From: Dyella sp. ASV21
GTDB lineage: Bacteria; Pseudomonadota; Gammaproteobacteria; Xanthomonadales; Rhodanobacteraceae
DNA: 48,153 nt
Assembly (NCBI RefSeq): GCF_016428975.1
Contig: NZ_JAELTT010000031.1
Span: 1-48,153, forward strand
Direction of reading: 5' to 3'
Each line of letters begins with the position of its first letter. The first letter of the stretch is position 1. The translations under genes were made by a program, and so were the position numbers. The notes beneath the pieces are model-generated. The model ran no database searches. It was not told the DNA's origin and saw only the letters and a program-made list of their open reading frames with translations. This document shows positions 44,901 through 48,153 of the stretch, piece after piece.

Positions 44901-47900
44901 CTTGCTCCACCTCGTCACCCTGACGGCGGAAGGCGGTACGCAGGATCGGCTGGCGCCGCATCAGTTCGTGCATGGCCTGGTCGAAGGCGGCTTCATTCAT
45001 CGCGCCGCGCAGGCGATGGGCGGACGGCGCGTTATACGTAACGCGACCGGGCTGCAGTTCTTCCAGCGCCCACAGGCGCTGCTGCATCAGCGACAGTGGC
45101 GCGCGCCCCTGCTCGGCACGGCGTGTCATGGGGGGCGCCGAGATGGCCGCGCCGCTGGCCTTGAGCTGGTCGATGGTGGCAGCCAGGCTGGCGATGGTGG
45201 GCGCGTCGAACAGGGTGCGGAACGAGAGGGTGATCTCGAACTCGCGATTGAGTCGCGCGGTGAGTTGGGCGGCGAGCAGCGAGTGTCCGCCCAGCGAGAA
45301 GAAATTGTCGTTGACGTCCAGCTCGGGCAGCGCCAGCACCGCCTCCATGGCGGCCGCCACACGGCGCTCGGTGTCGGACTGCGGCGCCTGGCGCGGACGG
45401 TCGGCCGCTACCGAATGCACCGGCGGCGCCGGCAGCGCCTTGCGATCGATCTTGCCGTTGGGCAGCAGCGGAATGGCCTCCAGCGCCATCATGTGCTGCG
45501 GCACCATGTACTCGGGCAGGCGTTGGCGCAGGCGCGGACACAGCGCGGCTTCTTCGATGGCGGCGCCTTCGCTGGGCACCACATAGGCGACCAGTCGCAC
45601 GTCGCCGGGGCGATCCTCGCGAGCGACCACGACGGCACGCGCGACTTCCGGCAGGTCGGCCAGCGCGGCTTCGATTTCGCCCAGTTCGATGCGGTAGCCG
45701 CGAATCTTCACCTGGAAGTCGAGACGGCCGCGATGTTCCAGCAGTCCGCTGGCAAGCCAGCGGCCGCGGTCGCCAGTGCGATACATCCATGCGTCGGCCT
45801 CACCGGCGAAGGGGTCGGCCAGGAAACGTTCCGCGTTGAGTTCGGGGCGATGCAGATAGCCCAGGGTGACGCCGTCGCCGCCGATGTAGATCTCGCCGGG
45901 CATGCCCAGCGGGCAGGGCGCGCCATGCTCGTCGAGGATATATACCGTGGTGTTGGCGATGGGGCGCCCGATAGCGATGCCCGCACGCGGTGTCTGCACC
46001 CGCCACAGGGTGGACCACACCGTGGTTTCGGTGGGGCCGTAGGCGTTCCACACTTCGCCGCAGCGTTCGAGCAGGGTGTCGGCCAGATCCAGCGGCAAGG
46101 GCTCACCACCGGCGATAGCCTTGAAGCCGGCGCGGCCGGCCCAGCCCGATTCCAGCAGGATGCGCCAACCCGCGGGCGTGGCCTGCATGATCGTGGCGTC
46201 GCTCTGTTCCACCAGTCGGCGCAGCGCGGCGCCATCGCGCACGTCGTCGTAGCTGGCCAGCACTACGGCGGCGCCCACGCTCAGCGGCAGCATGAGTTCC
46301 AGGAAGGCAATATCGAAGGACAGCGTAGTCACCGCCACTAGCCGGTCGTCGGGCCCGATGCCGGGCTCGCGCTGCATGCTGGCAAGGAAGTTGGCCGTGG
46401 CGCGATGTGGCACGCGCACACCTTTGGGCTTGCCGGTAGAGCCGGAGGTATAGATCAGGTAGGCCACCGATTCGGGCGTGGCCGCCAACGCATCGTGCGG
46501 CAGGCGCGCCGGGCTGGCGTTGGCGATGGTGTCGGCATCGCGGCGCAGCGACAGGAGTTTGTCGACAGGGAAGGCCAGCGCGGCGATGGGCTCGTCGTCC
46601 ACGATCAAGGCGGCGAGCGCGGCGTCTTCGGCCATAAAGGCCAGGCGATCGGGTGGGAAGCTGGGGTCCAGCGGTACGTAGCCGGCGCCGGTCTTCAGTA
46701 CCGCGAGCAAGGCGGCGATCATGTCCGGCCCGCGTGACAGCGACAGGCCGACCAGGCCGCCGTGAGCCACGCCGCGCTGGCGCAGTACCTGGGCGATGCG
46801 GTTGGCGCGTTCGTCCAATTGCGCGTAGGTGAGCGGCGCCGCACCGTTGGCAATGGCGATGCGCGCAGGATGGCTGTCGACCTGGCGTTCAAAGAACTGG
46901 TGGGCCAACTGCTGGGCGGGATAGGGCGTGCGTGCCGGTTGCAGCCCGCGCAGCGCTTCCAGCGCCTCGCCCGATACCAGGGCCAGCGTGCCGCCCGGTG
47001 CATCGGGCGTGGCAGCGATGGCGCGCAGCATGGTCGTATAGGCATCGAGCCAGGCCTGGATGGTGGCGGCGTCGAACAGGTCGCTGTTGTACTGGCATTC
47101 CAGGCGCAGGCCATCGGGCAATTGCACCGCGTTGACGAACAGCTCGAAGTTCTCGAACGCGCGCGGGTTGCCGGTGAACTGGAAGCGCAGCCCGGGAAAG
47201 CTCACGCTGCGTTCGTCCAGCGCCTGATCCAGATTGAACAGCACGCTCACCAGGGGCAGGCGGCCGGGATCGCGCGGTAACGACAGCCGCGCCAGGAGGC
47301 TGCCCAGGGTGTACTGCTGGTGTTCGAAGGCATCGAGCAGGTCGCTGCGCACCAGGCTCAGGCTCTGCGCGAACGGTACGGTCGGATCGATGGCCACGCG
47401 CAGCGGCAGCACGTTTACGCAATGACCGACCAAGGCGTCGTGCCCCCCTGCGGCCTGGCCGGCGGAGGGGATGCCGATGACGACGTCGTCCTGGCCGCTG
47501 AGGCGTTGCAACAGCAGGCCGAACGCGCTGAGCAAGGTGGCGTAGAGGCTGGCGCCGCGTTGCGCGCCAGCGCGCTTGATATTCGCGACGAGGGCGGCAT
47601 CGATTGTCAGGTCTTCGCGCCGCGAGGCGAAGCTGCGCTGGCGTGGACGTGGACGATCGGTGGGCAGGTCCAGCGAGGGCGCGGTATCGGCGAAGCGCCG
47701 CAGCCAATAGGCTTCAGCGTGGCGGCCATCGTCGCTCTGCTTATGCGCGGCCTCGGCGAGCGCGAAGCTGCTGAAGGTGTCCGCCACGGGCAGCGCCGCG
47801 CCCTGTCCGACTTGCTGTGCATAGAGCGCGGCGAGATCGCGCACGATCACCCCGAAGCTCCAGCCATCACACACGATATGGTGCGCGGTAAACACCAGCA

Positions 47901-48153
47901 GGTGATCCTGCGAATCCAGATTGAGCAGTTCGGCGCGTACCAGCGGGCCGTTTTCCAGGTCGAATGGCGTGGTGACGGCATGCCGCAGGGTGGCCTCGAC
48001 GTCCGCACCGCGCTCATCCACGCCCAGCCATGAGAGGTCGCGTACTTCGCATACCAGCGCCTGCTGCGCGGCGATGCATAGCTCCTCGCCATCGCGGCTG
48101 AAGGTGGCGCGCAAGGCCTCATGGCGATCCACCAATTGCTGCAGGGCGGCTTG
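41932..48153 (-). CDS. Non-ribosomal peptide synthetase, 5'-incomplete (C-A-T-C-A*-T)
   Basis: 2073 residues are in view; the gene continues beyond the window (numbering from the edge). Domains in order: condensation C1 (about 1-420; HHIVCDG at 91-97), adenylation A1 (about 430-920; YTSGSTGKPKG at 568-578, NAYGPTETTV, YRTGDRGRW, VKIRGYRIELGEIE, LPNGKIDRKAL), carrier T1 (GGHSLL, Ser958), condensation C2 (about 1020-1460; HHIIWDG at 1150-1156), degenerate A2 (about 1475-1965; A3 reads YLPGDNAQPHG at 1625, and the A10 Lys is missing in LLADGTLDVAAL), carrier T2 (GGHSLLAVE, Ser2011), and a short basic tail. There is no thioesterase or reductase. A1's core is SFDIAFLEL; I do not predict its amino acid. 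The next gene, a GT2, starts after 30 bp on the same strand, so the NRPS is the upstream member of the EPS operon in view. Confidence 0.93.
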   Translation of the reverse strand, partial: QAALQQLVDRHEALRATFSRDGEELCIAAQQALVCEVRDLSWLGVDERGADVEATLRHAVTTPFDLENGPLVRAELLNLDSQDHLLVFTAHHIVCDGWSFGVIVRDLAALYAQQVGQGAALPVADTFSSFALAEAAHKQSDDGRHAEAYWLRRFADTAPSLDLPTDRPRPRQRSFASRREDLTIDAALVANIKRAGAQRGASLYATLLSAFGLLLQRLSGQDDVVIGIPSAGQAAGGHDALVGHCVNVLPLRVAIDPTVPFAQSLSLVRSDLLDAFEHQQYTLGSLLARLSLPRDPGRLPLVSVLFNLDQALDERSVSFPGLRFQFTGNPRAFENFELFVNAVQLPDGLRLECQYNSDLFDAATIQAWLDAYTTMLRAIAATPDAPGGTLALVSGEALEALRGLQPARTPYPAQQLAHQFFERQVDSHPARIAIANGAAPLTYAQLDERANRIAQVLRQRGVAHGGLVGLSLSRGPDMIAALLAVLKTGAGYVPLDPSFPPDRLAFMAEDAALAALIVDDEPIAALAFPVDKLLSLRRDADTIANASPARLPHDALAATPESVAYLIYTSGSTGKPKGVRVPHRATANFLASMQREPGIGPDDRLVAVTTLSFDIAFLELMLPLSVGAAVVLASYDDVRDGAALRRLVEQSDATIMQATPAGWRILLESGWAGRAGFKAIAGGEPLPLDLADTLLERCGEVWNAYGPTETTVWSTLWRVQTPRAGIAIGRPIANTTVYILDEHGAPCPLGMPGEIYIGGDGVTLGYLHRPELNAERFLADPFAGEADAWMYRTGDRGRWLASGLLEHRGRLDFQVKIRGYRIELGEIEAALADLPEVARAVVVAREDRPGDVRLVAYVVPSEGAAIEEAALCPRLRQRLPEYMVPQHMMALEAIPLLPNGKIDRKALPAPPVHSVAADRPRQAPQSDTERRVAAAMEAVLALPELDVNDNFFSLGGHSLLAAQLTARLNREFEITLSFRTLFDAPTIASLAATIDQLKASGAAISAPPMTRRAEQGRAPLSLMQQRLWALEELQPGRVTYNAPSAHRLRGAMNEAAFDQAMHELMRRQPILRTAFRRQGDEVEQVVDDVALTLFPAEDLSALAESERESVLMQRLQTLTDTPFDLTRAPLFSARMFKLAPDEHVFFFMPHHIIWDGWSFDILYAELSQLYKAFAEGRPSPLAELPVSYGDFATWHAQWLESEPFKAQLDYWRERLAKAQETHALPTDHPRRPGMSGVGRTEWIRVPKDKTDAMHQVAKQADATLNMALLALYYVLLSGMAGQRHLVVGTPVRARNQTEVEMVMGYFNNLLPLHVTVDPSLRFIDFVRLVKNAAIESFGHPDVPLEFLQRELRTGHGHGAVLYQALFSFQDARQRVVDWGGLEHDQILLFQSGATEDLGLWFLENNKGLLGGVTYNADILQADTARLQRDRYLTLMARVIADPSQTIDTLNAITADEHAQQQQWNATATSQPALTDVLSQFEAQVDAAPKAPALAVGNWNTSYEELETRSNRVADCLRQRGVGRGSVVGVCAEAGIGRLSALLGALKAGGTLLLLDPEDPAAHLLDLINDADASFLIGPASLESTLRWPHAKALWLDTDTSELLAASAQRNTDSRATLDDIAIVSYLPGDNAQPHGMGISHRALALQVAGLRDELGVTAADSVLGMAPGTTGLSVVERFLALGSGAKFVLAGIHQTDDGDALLSLINASATGVMLAPGPTWRALLAAGWQGDARLRAVCVAGAPTPELATQLAARSAGLWNLFGADSSAAVASIGRIEHPAEGVHAGRPLTSTTAWILDAQQRPCPIGAIGEIHLAGDTLHAPFGQRASSSDTRHVATAHAPALRPTGYRGRWLADGQLQALGRFDRRVQVGGREVDPASTEALLRQQPGVADVAAVARTHADGASQIDAYVVAATDTRLDREALRTALSQLLAAHAMPRHLVLLDALPLLADGTLDVAALPPPGAHGDDLAELAVQPKTPGEQLLAALWKDLLHIGQVRTSDSFFDIGGHSLLAVEMATRVQRETGVRLNLLDIANGTLATLAAELVAAPEAAPASPRPAPLGQRLRSLFGRR

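Noticed and set aside
43999-46341. 780-codon plus-strand open frame antisense to the NRPS
   Set aside because: The minus strand has intact NRPS core motifs here; the plus-strand product is Arg/Gly/His-rich without recognisable domains.
17529-48153. Exosortase or PEP-CTERM target proteins
   Set aside because: No protein shows the exosortase membrane layout with its catalytic Cys/Arg/His, and no protein ends in a PEP-helix-basic tail.

Overview
The window reads as chromosomal DNA of a GC-rich gammaproteobacterium. The order pyrG-kdsA-eno-ftsB-ispD-ispF, followed by truD, surE-pcm-yqaA-nlpD and rlmE-ftsH, is typical of Xanthomonadales (Lysobacterales). Protein flavour and the exopolysaccharide locus make Rhodanobacteraceae (Dyella/Luteibacter-like) my best guess. 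This placement is inference from gene order; no 16S gene or database search was available.

Layout. (1) 1-14712 is a housekeeping block: the 3' part of pyrG, then kdsA, eno, ftsB, ispD, ispF, mgtE, truD, a convergent Smr-domain gene, surE, pcm, a YqaA-type membrane protein, the lipoprotein gene nlpD, a minus-strand pair (Mth938-like, yhbY), and rlmE-ftsH. It closes with a strong terminator. (2) 15089-15844 is a five-tRNA operon, Arg(ACG)-Pro(TGG)-Arg(TCT)-His(GTG)-Lys(CTT), with a near-consensus promoter and a strong terminator. (3) 16171-48153 is a large exopolysaccharide (EPS) locus built as two converging polycistronic arms that meet with only 12 bp between their stop codons (29013/29026).

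The plus-strand arm (17529-29013) encodes export lipoprotein, chain-length determinant, a BY-kinase-like protein with a destroyed P-loop, an outer-membrane barrel, two alpha/beta-hydrolase-fold proteins with non-serine nucleophile elbows, UDP-glucose 4-epimerase, a secreted toroid-like protein, a Wzx-type flippase and a GNAT/FemAB-like acyltransferase. This set resembles the exosortase A (XrtA)-associated EPS systems, but no exosortase or PEP-CTERM protein is visible. The minus-strand arm (48153-29026) starts outside the window with a large NRPS. It continues with two tandem GT2 glycosyltransferases, a NodB-type deacetylase, a Wzy/WaaL-type polymerase-ligase, a CapK/PaaK-like adenylate-forming enzyme, two GT4 enzymes, a second NodB deacetylase, a third GT4, an unusual membrane-anchored 'DHFEP' protein, a formyltransferase-like protein and a third deacetylase.

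The most interesting feature is the NRPS: its visible order is C-A-T-C-A*-T without a thioesterase, the second adenylation domain has lost its core motifs while the following carrier domain keeps its serine, and the gene is the upstream member of the EPS glycosyltransferase operon. Together with CapK-like, formyltransferase, GNAT, methyltransferase-like and deacetylase genes, this suggests an EPS carrying amino-acid or peptide decorations. That chemistry is inference.
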